A stretch of 64,000 nucleotides of DNA from Sinorhizobium mexicanum (GCF_013488225.1 NZ_CP041238.1:955501-1019500); one strand, 5' to 3'. Shown: positions 53,234 to 63,147, numbered from the stretch's first letter. Made by a program: numbers and translations. The notes: generated by a model from the letters alone, not told the origin.

Positions 53234-54295
53234 TCAGCGCCGCTCGGGCTGCTGGGGCAGGTGTACCTCGGCAGCTTTGACGGCGATCGAGCCGGTGACG
53301 GTCATGTCAACGCCGCTGCCCGATTTGCTCTCGGCCGTCGCGCGGCTGACGAGCAGGGCAGGCCGCCCGAGCGAAGCTACCGCCTTGGCGCTGGTCGCCG
53401 CCGCGCCGCGCGTCGCCGCAGCAACAACGGTCAGCACCGGCGGTTTCTCGGGCAGAAGTGCCCCTTGCGCCCAGATGGCCCTTAGCGCAGGAGCGGGCAT
53501 GGGAGCGACGTTCACGTCGATATCGTCCAGCGTGCCCGGCACCCGGTAGGGGCAGCGCCGCTTGCCGCAATTGTGTGACGAGGAGAACTGCCAGAGGGCA
53601 TAACTGTCCCAGTTTCCCATCGGAAAGACGTTGCGGATGTCCGGCTTGTAGCGGGCGTACCAGAGCGGAAGCCGCGACAGCAGCCGGTGCTTGTAGCGGT
53701 TGGCGGCGATGTATTTCGCGGTGATGTGATTGGTGTAAAGGATAGGGTAGCGGCCGGTGCGGGCCTTGATATGCCCGGCGAAGATGGCTGCGTCTTCCAG
53801 GGACATGTATTTTTCCGGATCGATTCCCTCGATGTCGAGGACCATCACCTCGTCGTCGCGGGGGCTGGCATAGTCGAGGAAGTGATTGGCCTGGTCGACA
53901 GGATTGCCAGGCCGGGCCATGTGATAGGCCCCCCAGAGCAGGCCATACGCCCGGGCGATCATTCGGCGCGTCTGGTAGAGCTCGCGGCTGACGGCGTACT
54001 TGCGCCACATCGTCTTGCAATGGGCGACCGTGTCGCCGCCGTGGTCGCCGGTGCAGGAGAAACTTTCGGGCAGGCCGTCGGAGGCTTTCGCGATGAAGCC
54101 GGCGATGCGCTTGTCCTTCAGCAGCGCTTCCCAGTCGATGCTGTTCATCTCATAGGCATCGACGATGATGGCGTTCTGCCGCTGTTTCCAGGGTTCGAGA
54201 TCACGCGCGTGAAGATTCACCGCCGCGAAGGTCAGACCCAGAAGGGCCACCAGGCGCAAGATCGTCCCCGAGATCGAGAGTCCCCGCTTTTCCAT
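53234..54295 (-). CDS. GH25 muramidase, exported
   Basis: A 353-aa lysozyme-like protein. A hydrophobic N-terminal segment (TILRLVALLGLTFAAVNLHA) acts as signal or anchor. The catalytic barrel includes IIVDAYEMNSIDWEAL, GAYHMARPGNPVDQANHFL and the catalytic DIEG in VMVLDIEG, then ILYTNHITAKYI and WDSYALWQFSSS. The C-terminal 90 residues are low-complexity, Ala/Pro-rich. It converges with gbcB, leaving only 12 bp between the genes. Confidence 0.86.
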   Translation of the reverse strand: MEKRGLSISGTILRLVALLGLTFAAVNLHARDLEPWKQRQNAIIVDAYEMNSIDWEALLKDKRIAGFIAKASDGLPESFSCTGDHGGDTVAHCKTMWRKYAVSRELYQTRRMIARAYGLLWGAYHMARPGNPVDQANHFLDYASPRDDEVMVLDIEGIDPEKYMSLEDAAIFAGHIKARTGRYPILYTNHITAKYIAANRYKHRLLSRLPLWYARYKPDIRNVFPMGNWDSYALWQFSSSHNCGKRRCPYRVPGTLDDIDVNVAPMPAPALRAIWAQGALLPEKPPVLTVVAAATRGAAATSAKAVASLGRPALLVSRATAESKSGSGVDMTVTGSIAVKAAEVHLPQQPERR

Positions 54296-54583
54296 TCACT
54301 GAGATTGCCGACATTAGCGTTAAAAGGTCGTAAATCTCAGCCCCGCCTCGATCCTGCGCGAGACGAACGCTCCTGTACACAGACCTCCAGCAGAAGCGTC
54401 ATTGGCAGATTCGGCTCTGGATTGTGGTGCTACGGCGCCGGTCCGGTCGGGAAATCCCTTGGCGATATGGTTTTCCATCTCGCGATCCATGCCTTAAGTT
54501 TCACAATGGCAAGGCGCAATCGTCGGCTGCATGTTCCAAAAAGAGGGAGCAGAACCCGGTCCATATCCTTCCGCAACAGCGTG

Positions 54584-55573
54584 CTACAGAATCCCGATCC
54601 GGCGAAGAATGAGCCAGGCAAGTCCCATTGAAAAGGCGATGATCAAAGCCGCGTAGAGCGTGCCGCTTCCATCGGCGAAGGGCAGGGTTCCCGTGTTCAT
54701 GCCGAAGAAACCCGTCACCAGCGTTGGCGGCAAGAGAAAAGCTGTCATCAGCGACAGGATATAGAGATGCCGGTTGGTCTCCGAGGAAATCTTGCTGTCG
54801 ATTTCCTCGTGGAGAAGCCTCGCGCGTTCCTGGAGCGCGAAGACATCGCGATCAACTGCCTCCAGCCGATCTGAGAGTCGCTCTGCCGCGTCGATGAAAC
54901 CCGGCGGCACCTCGTCCTCCTCCGATGCCCCGGCCCGCCGCAACAGGGCGAGAATGGTCCTGAGATGCCGATGGAGCCGCACCACGGTCCTGCGCAGCGG
55001 CGCCAGTCCGGGCTGCTGCCTATGACCAGCCTCTCCGTAGACATGATCCTCGATGATGTTCAGTTCTTCGGTCAGCTCCAGGACGAGGGTGATGAGCGTG
55101 CGCTGGAACTCGACCACGAGCATCTCGAAAAGATCGATCGGCCGGCTGCATTTGGCGCTCTTCTCGACGGCAGCCTTCACGCGGTCGAGGCTGCGCAGCG
55201 GGTGCAGCCGCGTCGTGATGATAATCTTGTCGCTCACTGCAAAGTGCAGCCAACCGATCGTCTTGGTAACCGCGTCGAATGTGCGCTCGAAATCCACCAG
55301 CGTTCCGTGGACGACGTCCTCGGAAACGGAGATCGCTGCCTGGGTATCATGGCTGGTCAGCGTGGCAATCGCCGACTGGGGCAGTTTGCTGATGCGTTCG
55401 ATCAGGGCGGGCGTGCGTGCATCGCTGAGTGCCAGGTGCAGCCATACCCAGCCGTCGCCCGCAGAAAGGTTGTCGATCGAAGAGTCGGCCCCGATGCGCT
55501 GGCATCGGCTCTCCCCGGGTATGAAGCGGTAGGCCCAGACGAGGCCCGGTATCTCGGGAGAAATCAGGTTCAT
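54584..55573 (-). CDS. CorA-family zinc/divalent cation transporter, ZntB-like
   Basis: A 329-aa membrane protein. The cytoplasmic domain is long and helix-rich, with an extended coiled region (about 150-260). Two C-terminal helices end the protein (YILSLMTAFLLPPTLVTGFF, then LIIAFSMGLAWLIL). The pore signature is GFFGMNTG. The N-terminus lacks the magnesium-CorA residues, which favours the ZntB branch, where zinc efflux or uptake is reported. The start is the ATG at 55573. It is the second GMN transporter in the window. Confidence 0.83.
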   Translation of the reverse strand: MNLISPEIPGLVWAYRFIPGESRCQRIGADSSIDNLSAGDGWVWLHLALSDARTPALIERISKLPQSAIATLTSHDTQAAISVSEDVVHGTLVDFERTFDAVTKTIGWLHFAVSDKIIITTRLHPLRSLDRVKAAVEKSAKCSRPIDLFEMLVVEFQRTLITLVLELTEELNIIEDHVYGEAGHRQQPGLAPLRRTVVRLHRHLRTILALLRRAGASEEDEVPPGFIDAAERLSDRLEAVDRDVFALQERARLLHEEIDSKISSETNRHLYILSLMTAFLLPPTLVTGFFGMNTGTLPFADGSGTLYAALIIAFSMGLAWLILRRIGIL

Positions 55574-55586
55574 CGCAGCGCCTTGG

Positions 55587-55688
55587 CTACAGCGCCGCGT
55601 GTCTGATCAGACGCACCAAGGTCGCTGTAAAGCTTTGAATTGCCGTATGTCTGCTTAAAGCGAGGTCGATTTATGCAGACATGCAGTA
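55587..55688 (+). repeat. RIME-like intergenic palindromic element
   Basis: ctacagcgccgcgtgtctga / agacgcaccaaggtcgctgtaa, then agctttgaattgccgtatgtctgc, and a degenerate AT-rich half gcttaaagcgaggtcgattt. It separates the ZntB-like gene from the acyl-CoA dehydrogenase promoter. Confidence 0.7.
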
Positions 55689-55770
55689 AGCAATCCGGAC
55701 TCGGCTTCTAATCCCGCTCGATGACAGTTTTGTTACAATCTCGTCAACCTGCAGCCGGCCGCAATTGACG

Positions 55771-55786
55771 TTGACGTTTACGTAAA
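55771..55786 (+). promoter_or_regulatory. Candidate operator upstream of acyl-CoA dehydrogenase
   Basis: TTGACGTTTACGTAAA follows a further TTGACG at 55765 and contains the palindrome TTTACGTAAA. It resembles sites described for MerR-family regulators of branched-chain and fatty acid breakdown (LiuR type). The match is from memory, not a calculation. Confidence 0.4.
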
Positions 55787-55859
55787 AATCAATAGTCTTC
55801 GGTTCGAAAGAAGGACGCGCGGCGTGGTCCATGACTACGGCCGCACGGGGAGGATTGTC

Positions 55860-57641
55860 ATGTACAAAGCACCGGTCGACGAGATCGCATTCACACTGAA
55901 GCACGTGGCCGGGATGGCTGAGGCCTTGGACGCCGGTGTTTTCGGTGAACTCGGTGAAGATCTGGTCGACGCGATCCTTGCGGAAGCCGGGCGTTTCGCC
56001 ACGGAAGAGGTGGCTCCTCTCGGCGAAGTCGGTGACCGGCAGGGCGCGCGACTCGTCGACGGCGCGGTCAAGACGCCGGAGGGATGGCGCGATCTCTACC
56101 ACAATTGGGTCGGCGGCGGCTGGAACGGCCTGACGGCGCCGGAAGCCTTCGGCGGCCAAAATCTGCCCCACATGCTCCACGTCGCCGCGATGGAGATGTG
56201 GAACGCCGGTTCGATGGCTTTCGCGCTTGGCCCGACACTGACGATGGGCGCCATCGAAGCGCTGGAGAAGCACGGATCCGAGGCGCTGAAGACAACGTAT
56301 CTCGCTAAAATGGTTTCAGGCGAGTGGACCGCCACGATGAACTTGACGGAACCGCATGCCGGTTCCGATCTCGGCGTGCTCAAGACCCGGGCCGAACGTC
56401 GCGACGATGGCAGTTATCGCATATTCGGCCAGAAGATCTTCATCACCTGGGGTGAGCACGACTTCACCGACAATATCGTCCATCTGGTGCTGGCACGCCT
56501 GCCGGACGCACCCACCGGCACGAAAGGCATTTCGCTGTTTCTCGTGCCGAAGTTCCTTGTCAACGCCGATGGCTCGCTCGGTGCCCGCAACGATGTTTTC
56601 TGCCATTCGCTCGAGCACAAGCTTGGCATTCACGGCTCGCCCACCTGCACGATGATCTATGGCGACGGTAAGTTCGGCGATGAAAAAGGTGCGATCGGTT
56701 ATCTGGTTGGCGAGGAAAATCGCGGTCTCGCCTGCATGTTCACGATGATGAACAACGCCCGACTGGCCGTCGGCATGCAGGGTGTCGCGATTGCCGATGC
56801 CGCCACCCAGAAGGCGATTGCCTATGCCAAGGAGCGCACGCAAGGCAGGGCCCCCGGCTGGCGCGGCGAGGGCATGAGCCCGATCATCGAGCATCCGGAT
56901 GTCGCCCGCATGCTTTTGACGATGAAGGCGCTGACCCAAGGTTCGCGCGCGATCGCCTATGCCTGCGCCCACGCAGTCGACATGGCGCACGCCAGCAAGG
57001 GCGACCAAGCCCGCCATTGGCAGGAGCGTTCAAGCCTGCTGACGCCGATTGCAAAATCCTTTGCCACCGATGCCGGCGTCGACGTCGCCTCCCTGGGCGT
57101 ACAGGTGCATGGCGGTATGGGCTTCATCGAGGAAACCGGCGCCGCTCGCTACCTGCGCGACGCCCGCATCGCGCCGATCTATGAGGGCACCAACGGCATC
57201 CAGGCGATCGATCTCGTCACCCGCAAACTGCCTCTATCCGACGGTGCCCATGTGCGCGGCTTCATCGCCGAACTGAGTGAGATCGCCGCCGCTGTCAGGG
57301 CCACGAACAGGAAGGGGTTCGGGAAGGCGGCAGCGAGACTCGATGCTGCGATTACCGATCTCTCCGACGCGACCGAGTGGCTGCTGGCCGCGCTTGACGG
57401 CGGAAGACTTACCGATGCGCTCTCCGGTGCGACCGCCTATCAGCGCCTCTTCGGACTGGTACTGACAGGCGTCTATCTCGCCAAGGGCGGCACGGCGGAG
57501 GCCGGTGACGGCAAGGAAGATACTCGCATCGCGCTTTGCCGTTTCACGGCGGAGAACCTGCTCGCGGAAACAGGCGCCCTCAAGGATCGCGTCGTCAGTG
57601 GCGCCGAAAGCCTTGCGGCTGCGCGCGCAGTTCTGGTTTGA
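55860..57641 (+). CDS. Acyl-CoA dehydrogenase with C-terminal extension (DmdC-like)
   Basis: A 593-aa flavoenzyme. The N-terminal extension (MYKAPVDEIAFTLKHVAGM) and a roughly 120-residue C-terminal domain flank a regular ACAD core. The core has NLTEPHAGSDLGVLKTRAE, IFGQKIFITWGEHD and IAPIYEGTNGIQAIDLVTRKL. Homologues include 3-methylmercaptopropionyl-CoA dehydrogenases and long-chain ACADs. The start is the ATG at 55860 behind GGGAGGA. An enoyl-CoA hydratase-like gene follows 11 bp downstream. Confidence 0.9.
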   Translation: MYKAPVDEIAFTLKHVAGMAEALDAGVFGELGEDLVDAILAEAGRFATEEVAPLGEVGDRQGARLVDGAVKTPEGWRDLYHNWVGGGWNGLTAPEAFGGQNLPHMLHVAAMEMWNAGSMAFALGPTLTMGAIEALEKHGSEALKTTYLAKMVSGEWTATMNLTEPHAGSDLGVLKTRAERRDDGSYRIFGQKIFITWGEHDFTDNIVHLVLARLPDAPTGTKGISLFLVPKFLVNADGSLGARNDVFCHSLEHKLGIHGSPTCTMIYGDGKFGDEKGAIGYLVGEENRGLACMFTMMNNARLAVGMQGVAIADAATQKAIAYAKERTQGRAPGWRGEGMSPIIEHPDVARMLLTMKALTQGSRAIAYACAHAVDMAHASKGDQARHWQERSSLLTPIAKSFATDAGVDVASLGVQVHGGMGFIEETGAARYLRDARIAPIYEGTNGIQAIDLVTRKLPLSDGAHVRGFIAELSEIAAAVRATNRKGFGKAAARLDAAITDLSDATEWLLAALDGGRLTDALSGATAYQRLFGLVLTGVYLAKGGTAEAGDGKEDTRIALCRFTAENLLAETGALKDRVVSGAESLAAARAVLV

Positions 57642-57652
57642 GGGGGGAACCT

Positions 57653-58405
57653 ATGACCGATCATGTGCTTGTAGAACGCCCGGAGGCCTTCCCCGGCGTC
57701 CAGGTCATCCGCTTCAATCGGCCGGAAAAGAAGAACGCCATCACGCGCGAAATGTACGCGAAGATGACGAACGCGCTGACGGTGGCCGGAACCGATCCGG
57801 CCGTGCGCGTCACTGCGTTCCTCGGCACCCACGGCTGCTTTTCGGCCGGAAACGATATGGCCGACTTTCTCGCCTTTGCCATGGGCGGGGCGATGGGGAC
57901 CGAGGTGCTCGATTTCCTGCGGGCGCTCGCGGGAGCGAGAAAGCCGGTCATATCCGGCGTCGACGGCCTGGCGATTGGTATCGGCACGACCATCCATCTT
58001 CATTGCGACCTGACGATTGCTTCGCAGCGTTCGATCTTCAAGACACCCTTCGTGGATCTCGCACTTGTGCCTGAAGCTGCCTCAAGCCTGGTCGCGCCGC
58101 GCATCATGGGGCACCAGCGCGCCTTCGCGCTTCTTGCCGCTGGAGAACCGCTGGAGGCCACCGATGCCTTGCAAACCGGGCTGATCTGGAAGATCGTCGC
58201 CCAGGAAGCGGTGGAACAAGAGACGCTCTCGCTCGCGGCACGTCTCGCCGGGAAACCGCCGGAAGCGCTCAGGATCGCGCGAGACCTCATTCGCGGGGAT
58301 CGAAGTGACGTGCTCTCCCGCATCGACGAGGAAGCTGCGCACTTCGCCGCGCAGTTGAAGAGCAATGAAGCGCGGGCGGCTTTCGAAGCCTTCATGCGTC
58401 GTTAG
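57653..58405 (+). CDS. Enoyl-CoA hydratase/isomerase family protein
   Basis: A 250-aa crotonase-fold enzyme. The oxyanion-hole segments FLGTHGCFSAGNDMADFL and ISGVDGLAIGIGTTIHLHCDLTIA are visible. At the usual catalytic glutamate region it has LALVPEAASSLVAPRIMG, closer to isomerases than to classical hydratases. It is transcribed with the acyl-CoA dehydrogenase, so it probably acts in the same acid degradation route. GGGGGAA precedes the ATG. Confidence 0.88.
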   Translation: MTDHVLVERPEAFPGVQVIRFNRPEKKNAITREMYAKMTNALTVAGTDPAVRVTAFLGTHGCFSAGNDMADFLAFAMGGAMGTEVLDFLRALAGARKPVISGVDGLAIGIGTTIHLHCDLTIASQRSIFKTPFVDLALVPEAASSLVAPRIMGHQRAFALLAAGEPLEATDALQTGLIWKIVAQEAVEQETLSLAARLAGKPPEALRIARDLIRGDRSDVLSRIDEEAAHFAAQLKSNEARAAFEAFMRR

Positions 58406-58437
58406 CTCGGGGGGGCGATGTCCAGATGGCGAGAAGC

Positions 58438-58540
58438 TGCTGCATGTTTCTTAAATCGGAGCCGAGTTAAGGATAAAAACTGCAGCAATTCAAGGTCTTA
58501 CAGCCTCCTTTGCGCGTCTGAAGGACGCGCGGCGCTGTGG
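58438..58540 (-). repeat. RIME-like intergenic palindromic element
   Basis: ctgctgcatg, cttaaatcggagccgagttaag, aactgcagcaattcaaggtc, ttacagcctcctttgcgcgtc, gacgcgcggcgctgtgg: a full reverse copy between the enoyl-CoA hydratase-like gene and mcpU. Confidence 0.75.
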
Positions 58541-58933
58541 CGTGTGTGTTCCGGATTGAGGTGCGCGTCGCGGCAGAAATCCCGAACTTGCATATGTCAA
58601 TTTTAATCGCTTCTTAAATAGCGATCGCTAGCGTGCGGTCGCAGTAGGCCTTCTCCGGAAGATCCGCGTCCAAAGTGGAAACACGAAAAAACCGGACCGG
58701 ATGCTCTGGAACCATAGCGCCGAGCGTCCTCTTGCGCCTTCATCCGAACAGGCAGACGCTCGTCGTGCGGGCGGCCCCCGGCCGCATGAGGCATGGCCGG
58801 TCTTGCCTTCGCGGCATGTTCAATCATTTCCCGCAATTTCGTCCGTCGCTCGCCGCGACCGATCCGCTCTGCGCGGGAAATCCACGAGCTCATGTCCGGC
58901 GAAGAATGCCGGCCAATCCAGGGGAGTCCCTCC
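58541..58933. other. 393-bp leader region of the chemoreceptor gene
   Basis: It contains the 10-bp palindrome agcgatcgct at 58620-58629 next to an AT-rich stretch (ttttaatcgcttcttaaata), the likeliest promoter area. The remaining 300 bases to the start have no credible ORF, which implies a long leader or a promoter nearer the gene that I cannot identify. Confidence 0.4.
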
Positions 58934-61033
58934 TTGTCCAAACGATCGAATCTCATGACGCGCATTCTTGTTGCCGCGTCCTGCGTTGTCGTCGGCGCCT
59001 TTGCAGGCTTTTCCGTCTACATCGATACGCTCCAGAACAGTGCGACGACAAAAGCCGTCGAGGAGAATATCGCCTCGTCCGGCACCCAGGCGGCGACAAG
59101 CGTCGCCAACTGGCTGAACGGCCGCGTGACGCTGACGGCCATGGTTGCCGACGCCGTCGGTCGCGTCGGGGACGACGCCGCTGTCCAACCGGTTCTGAAG
59201 AACGATGTCCTCACCGCCGAGTTCATCTCGACCTATGTCGGCAACGAAAGCGGCAAGTTCATCACCTGGCCTGAAACGCCGATGCCCGAAGGCTACGATC
59301 CGCGCCAGCGCCCGTGGTATCAGCAGGCCGTCAAAGCCGATGCTCGCGTGCTGACCGAACCCTACATCGACGCCTCCAGCGGCGATCTGATCATCAGCGC
59401 AGCGGTGCCGGTCAAGCACGATGCCAAGCTCTATGGCGTGGCAGGCAGCGACTTCTCGCTGAAGACCTTGGTCTCCATGGTCAAGGCGATCGACGTCGGC
59501 GGCGAGGGCTTCGCGTTCCTTGCCAGCAAGGACGGTCAGATTCTCGTCCACCCGGATGCCAAGCTGGTGACGAAGACGCTCGCCGACGCCTTTCCGGTCG
59601 GCACGCCGAAGATCGGTAGCGGTATCGTCAACACCGAACTCGACGGCAAGCCGATGTTGGTCAGCTTTGTGCCGGTCAAGGGGCTTCCCTCGGTCGAGTG
59701 GTATGTCGGCTTCGTCGTGGACGCTGAAGTCGCCTATTCGGCGATCAGCCAGTTCCGCGTCGCCGCCACCGTTGCGACGATCCTCGCCGTCGGTGCCATG
59801 ATCGCCTTCCTCGCGACCCTGCTCAGCCGCTTGGTCATCCGACCGATCACCGAAATGACCGGCACGATGGAAAAGCTCGCCGCCGGCAATATCGAGGTCG
59901 AAATCCCCTGCGAGACGCGCCGCGACCAGATCGGATCGATGGCCGCGGCCGTTGCCGTCTTCCGCGCCAACGCCGTCGAACGCGCGCGGCTTGAGGACGA
60001 AGCGGACGCGAACCGGTCGCTGTCCGAGCGCGAGCGCCTGGACCGCGAGGCCCAGAAGGCGCGCGATGCGGCGGAAGTCCAGCACGCCGTCGACGCGCTT
60101 GCGACCGGCCTTGGCCGGCTTGCCAACGGCAATCTCGCCTTCCGCATCGACAGCCCCTTTGCCGATCGCCTCGACCGCCTGCGGGCCGACTTCAACAATT
60201 CGCTCGCCAAGCTGCACGACACGCTCCGTGCGGTCGGCGTCAACGCCCGTGCGATCGATGCCGGCGCCAGCGAGATCCGTTCGGCCGCCGACGATCTTGC
60301 CCGTCGCACCGAGCAGCAGGCAGCTTCGGTCGAAGAAACCGCGGCGGCGCTCGAGGAGATCACCACGACGGTGAAGGACTCAGCCCACCGGGCGGAAGAG
60401 GTCGGAGCACTCGTCGCCCGCACGCGCGCCGGCGCCGAGAAGTCCGGTCAAGTCGTCCAGAACGCCGTCCAGGCGATGCATGCGATCGAGAAGTCGTCGG
60501 GCGAGATCTCCAACATCATCGGCGTCATCGACGACATTGCCTTCCAGACCAACCTTCTGGCGCTGAACGCCGGCGTCGAGGCGGCCCGTGCGGGTGAGGC
60601 TGGCAAGGGCTTTGCCGTCGTCGCCCAGGAAGTGCGCGAGCTTGCCCAGCGGTCGGCCAATGCCGCCAAGGAAATCAAGGCGCTGATCACGACCTCCGGC
60701 GACCAGGTGCGCTCCGGCGTGACGCTCGTTGGCGATACCGGCCGCGCACTGGAAGCGATCGTCGCCGAGGTGCAGGAGATCAACAAGCATGTCAGCGCGA
60801 TCGTGACCGCGACGCGCGAGCAGTCTACGGGTCTTCAGGAGATCAACACCGCCGTCAACACCATGGATCAGGGCACGCAGCAGAACGCGGCGATGGTCGA
60901 GGAACAGACGGCGGCAAGCCACGGCCTCGCCCAGGAGGCGGCAGCACTCAACGCGCTGCTCGCCCAGTTCGATCTTGGCGAGATGCAGATGGCCCATACG
61001 AGCGCGACCAGCTACCGGCGCCGTGCGGCCTGA
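58934..61033 (+). CDS. mcpU: Methyl-accepting chemotaxis protein, McpU-like
   Basis: A 699-aa transmembrane chemoreceptor. TM1 is about 8-29. The periplasmic double-Cache domain is about 32-272. TM2 is about 276-302, then HAMP segments. The signalling hairpin is near 560-640, including [27 protein letters not shown]. In the Cache domain RPWYQQAV and [12 protein letters not shown], with aspartates at 146 and 173 (GSDFSL), fit the amino-acid-binding type. The two aspartates are spaced as in proline-sensing McpU of S. meliloti. No CheR pentapeptide is present at the C-terminus. The start is TTG at 58934, with GGGGAG upstream. ATG 58892 or 58955 are alternatives. Confidence 0.8.
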   Translation: MSKRSNLMTRILVAASCVVVGAFAGFSVYIDTLQNSATTKAVEENIASSGTQAATSVANWLNGRVTLTAMVADAVGRVGDDAAVQPVLKNDVLTAEFISTYVGNESGKFITWPETPMPEGYDPRQRPWYQQAVKADARVLTEPYIDASSGDLIISAAVPVKHDAKLYGVAGSDFSLKTLVSMVKAIDVGGEGFAFLASKDGQILVHPDAKLVTKTLADAFPVGTPKIGSGIVNTELDGKPMLVSFVPVKGLPSVEWYVGFVVDAEVAYSAISQFRVAATVATILAVGAMIAFLATLLSRLVIRPITEMTGTMEKLAAGNIEVEIPCETRRDQIGSMAAAVAVFRANAVERARLEDEADANRSLSERERLDREAQKARDAAEVQHAVDALATGLGRLANGNLAFRIDSPFADRLDRLRADFNNSLAKLHDTLRAVGVNARAIDAGASEIRSAADDLARRTEQQAASVEETAAALEEITTTVKDSAHRAEEVGALVARTRAGAEKSGQVVQNAVQAMHAIEKSSGEISNIIGVIDDIAFQTNLLALNAGVEAARAGEAGKGFAVVAQEVRELAQRSANAAKEIKALITTSGDQVRSGVTLVGDTGRALEAIVAEVQEINKHVSAIVTATREQSTGLQEINTAVNTMDQGTQQNAAMVEEQTAASHGLAQEAAALNALLAQFDLGEMQMAHTSATSYRRRAA

Positions 61034-61057
61034 TCAGAGGCGATTGGAAACATTTGG

Positions 61058-61077
61058 GGCCCGGCATTTGCCGGGCC
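61058..61077. terminator. Bidirectional hairpin between mcpU and rumA
   Basis: ggcccggc and gccgggcc pair around four bases between two converging genes, 25 bases after mcpU and 4 bases before the rumA stop. The T-run is weak on both strands. Confidence 0.55.
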
Positions 61078-61081
61078 TTCG

Positions 61082-62338
61082 TCATTTCTGGGGTTTTTCG
61101 AGGGTCGCGACGGCTTCCACATGCGCCGACCAGAGAAACTGGTCGATCGGTGTCACCGATGTGATCCGATAGCCCGCAGCGGTGAGAATTGCGAGATCGC
61201 GGGCAAGAGTCACCGGATTGCACGAGATGGCTGCAATCTTCTTCACGCCCGAGCGGGCGAGCTCGTGGCACTGGGCCTCGGCGCCGGCACGCGGCGGATC
61301 GAACACGACCGCGTCGTAGGTCTTCAACTCCTGCACCATCAGGGGTCTGCGGAAAAGGTCGCGCTTCTCGATCGTCACCGGCTTCAGGCCTTGCGTGTTG
61401 CGTGCGGCAAAATCGAGTGCTTTCAATGCTTTGTCATCGCCCTCGACGGCATGCACGCGCGCCCTTTGCGCAATCCTGAGAGCGAAGGTGCCGATGCCGG
61501 AGAAGAGGTCGGCGACGTGTTTGGCCTTGCCCACATGTTCAAGCACGAGCTTTGCCATCGCCTCTTCGGCGGGCCGCGTCGCCTGGGTGAAACTTCCCGG
61601 CGGCGGCGACACTGTTACGCTGCCGAAAACTATCGCCGGCTTTACGGGTTCGACGATGATCTCGCCGTTGAGGCTGACGCGGGCAATGCCGCGTTCCCCC
61701 AATACTGCCTCGACGGTCAGGCGGCGCTGCCGGTCCGCGAGCTTGATGCCTTCAAAAGCGAGATCGAGACCGGAGTTGGTCTCAAGCACGGTGATGCGGA
61801 ACGGCTCGGCGTTCGATGCCATCGCGGCAGCGATCTTGCGGATGGTCGCAAGCCGGGAGACGATGCCCGGGCTCGCGATGGGGCATTCGCTGATCGACAC
61901 GATGTGATGGCTTTCTGCCCGGTTGTAGCCAAGCAGCATTTCCTTTTCGGTGCGCCGCGCAGTGAAGACGGCGCGTCGCCGCTCGCCCGGATGGGCGATC
62001 ACCAGCGGCACCACGTCCGGCGTCAACCCCTTCGACTTCAAGGCATCGATAACGAGATTGCGCTTGAAGGCGTGATAGAGGTCGTCGGATGCGTGCTGCA
62101 GCGTGCAGCCGCCGCAGGTACCGTTGACGCCGTCCGGGCCGAAGTGGCGACATTTCGGCTCGACGCGATCGGGGGAGGGCTCCTTCAGCGAGATCAGTGT
62201 GCCGTGCGCCTTGTTGACGGCAAGTGCGACGGTTTCGCCGGGGAGCGTGAACGGCGCATAGACCGGACCCGCCTCGGTCTGCGCGATGCCGTCGCCCTGT
62301 GCGCCAAGACGGGCGATCGTGACGGTTTGCGTGCTCAT
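61082..62338 (-). CDS. RumA/TrmA-type RNA uracil methyltransferase
   Basis: A 418-aa class I methyltransferase for 5-methyluridine in rRNA (RlmC/RlmD-like). An N-terminal TRAM-like domain (to about 52) is followed by the 4Fe-4S cysteines C63, C75, C78 and C152. The SAM motif is VADLFSGIGTFALRIA. DPPRAGAEAQC and the catalytic nucleophile in AISCNPVTLARD complete the set. Its ATG overlaps the tlyA stop by four bases (ATGA), so the two RNA methylases are coupled. The exact uridine is not predictable. Confidence 0.9.
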   Translation of the reverse strand: MSTQTVTIARLGAQGDGIAQTEAGPVYAPFTLPGETVALAVNKAHGTLISLKEPSPDRVEPKCRHFGPDGVNGTCGGCTLQHASDDLYHAFKRNLVIDALKSKGLTPDVVPLVIAHPGERRRAVFTARRTEKEMLLGYNRAESHHIVSISECPIASPGIVSRLATIRKIAAAMASNAEPFRITVLETNSGLDLAFEGIKLADRQRRLTVEAVLGERGIARVSLNGEIIVEPVKPAIVFGSVTVSPPPGSFTQATRPAEEAMAKLVLEHVGKAKHVADLFSGIGTFALRIAQRARVHAVEGDDKALKALDFAARNTQGLKPVTIEKRDLFRRPLMVQELKTYDAVVFDPPRAGAEAQCHELARSGVKKIAAISCNPVTLARDLAILTAAGYRITSVTPIDQFLWSAHVEAVATLEKPQK

Positions 62339-63090
62339 GGCTTCACACCGGCAAGGAGGAATTCAGTATTGCCGTCGCCACCGGCGATCGGGGATGGGAT
62401 GAGACCGAGGCTCTGCCAGCCCATGTCCTCCACGAGCCAGCGCTCGAGTTCGGCAGCAACGGCAGGGGCGCTCTCGGGATCCTTGAGCAGCCCCGCCTTG
62501 CTGATCGCCTCGCGCCCGGCCTCGAATTGCGGCTTGACGAGGAGGACGCAATGCGCGCCGGGTGCGGCGATCCCGAGCGCGGGCGGAAGAGCCAGTTTCA
62601 ACGAGATAAAGGAGACGTCGGAGGCGACGAAGCTGATCGTTTGGTTGCCCACGTCCTGCGCTGTCATGGCCCGGGCGTTTAGCCCTTCTATATTGGTGAC
62701 GCGCGGATCTGCCGCGATGCGCGGATGCATCTGTCCGTGGCCGACGTCGATGGCAACGACATGGCGGGCACCACGCTGGAGCAGAACCTCGGTGAAGCCG
62801 CCGGTCGAGGCGCCGATATCGATGCAGGTCTGCCCCGCCGGGTCGAAGCCGAAATGGTCGAGCGCGGCGACGAGTTTCAGCGCCGCACGGGAAACATAGG
62901 CCTGCGCCGGATCGTCGATGGTGATCGCGACCCCTTCAACGAAGGTGGCGGCGGGCTTGGTTACAGTACGGCCCTCGACCTTGACGGTTCCGCGCTGGAT
63001 CGCGTCGCGGGCGCGAGCGCGGCTGGCAACGAGACCGCTGTTCAGCAGCAATTGGTCAAGGCGGAGGGATATCTTGGCTTCTTCAGACAT
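62335..63090 (-). CDS. tlyA: TlyA-family 2'-O-ribose methyltransferase (16S/23S rRNA)
   Basis: A 251-aa RNA methylase, also annotated as hemolysin A in older literature. An S4 RNA-binding domain occupies about 8-65 (RLDQLLLNSGLVASRARARDAIQRG). A FtsJ-like methylase domain follows: CIDIGASTGGFTEVLLQRGA, VAIDVGHGQMHP, LLVKPQFEAGREA. It lies 57 bp after dxs and overlaps the RNA methylase gene behind it. Haemolytic activity is not implied by this family. Confidence 0.92.
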   Translation of the reverse strand: MSEEAKISLRLDQLLLNSGLVASRARARDAIQRGTVKVEGRTVTKPAATFVEGVAITIDDPAQAYVSRAALKLVAALDHFGFDPAGQTCIDIGASTGGFTEVLLQRGARHVVAIDVGHGQMHPRIAADPRVTNIEGLNARAMTAQDVGNQTISFVASDVSFISLKLALPPALGIAAPGAHCVLLVKPQFEAGREAISKAGLLKDPESAPAVAAELERWLVEDMGWQSLGLIPSPIAGGDGNTEFLLAGVKP

Positions 63091-63147
63091 GCGGTCTCAT
63101 CGCGCCTTGGCGTCGTTTCTTCGTTGAAGCGTGTGACCGAAAAGGTT

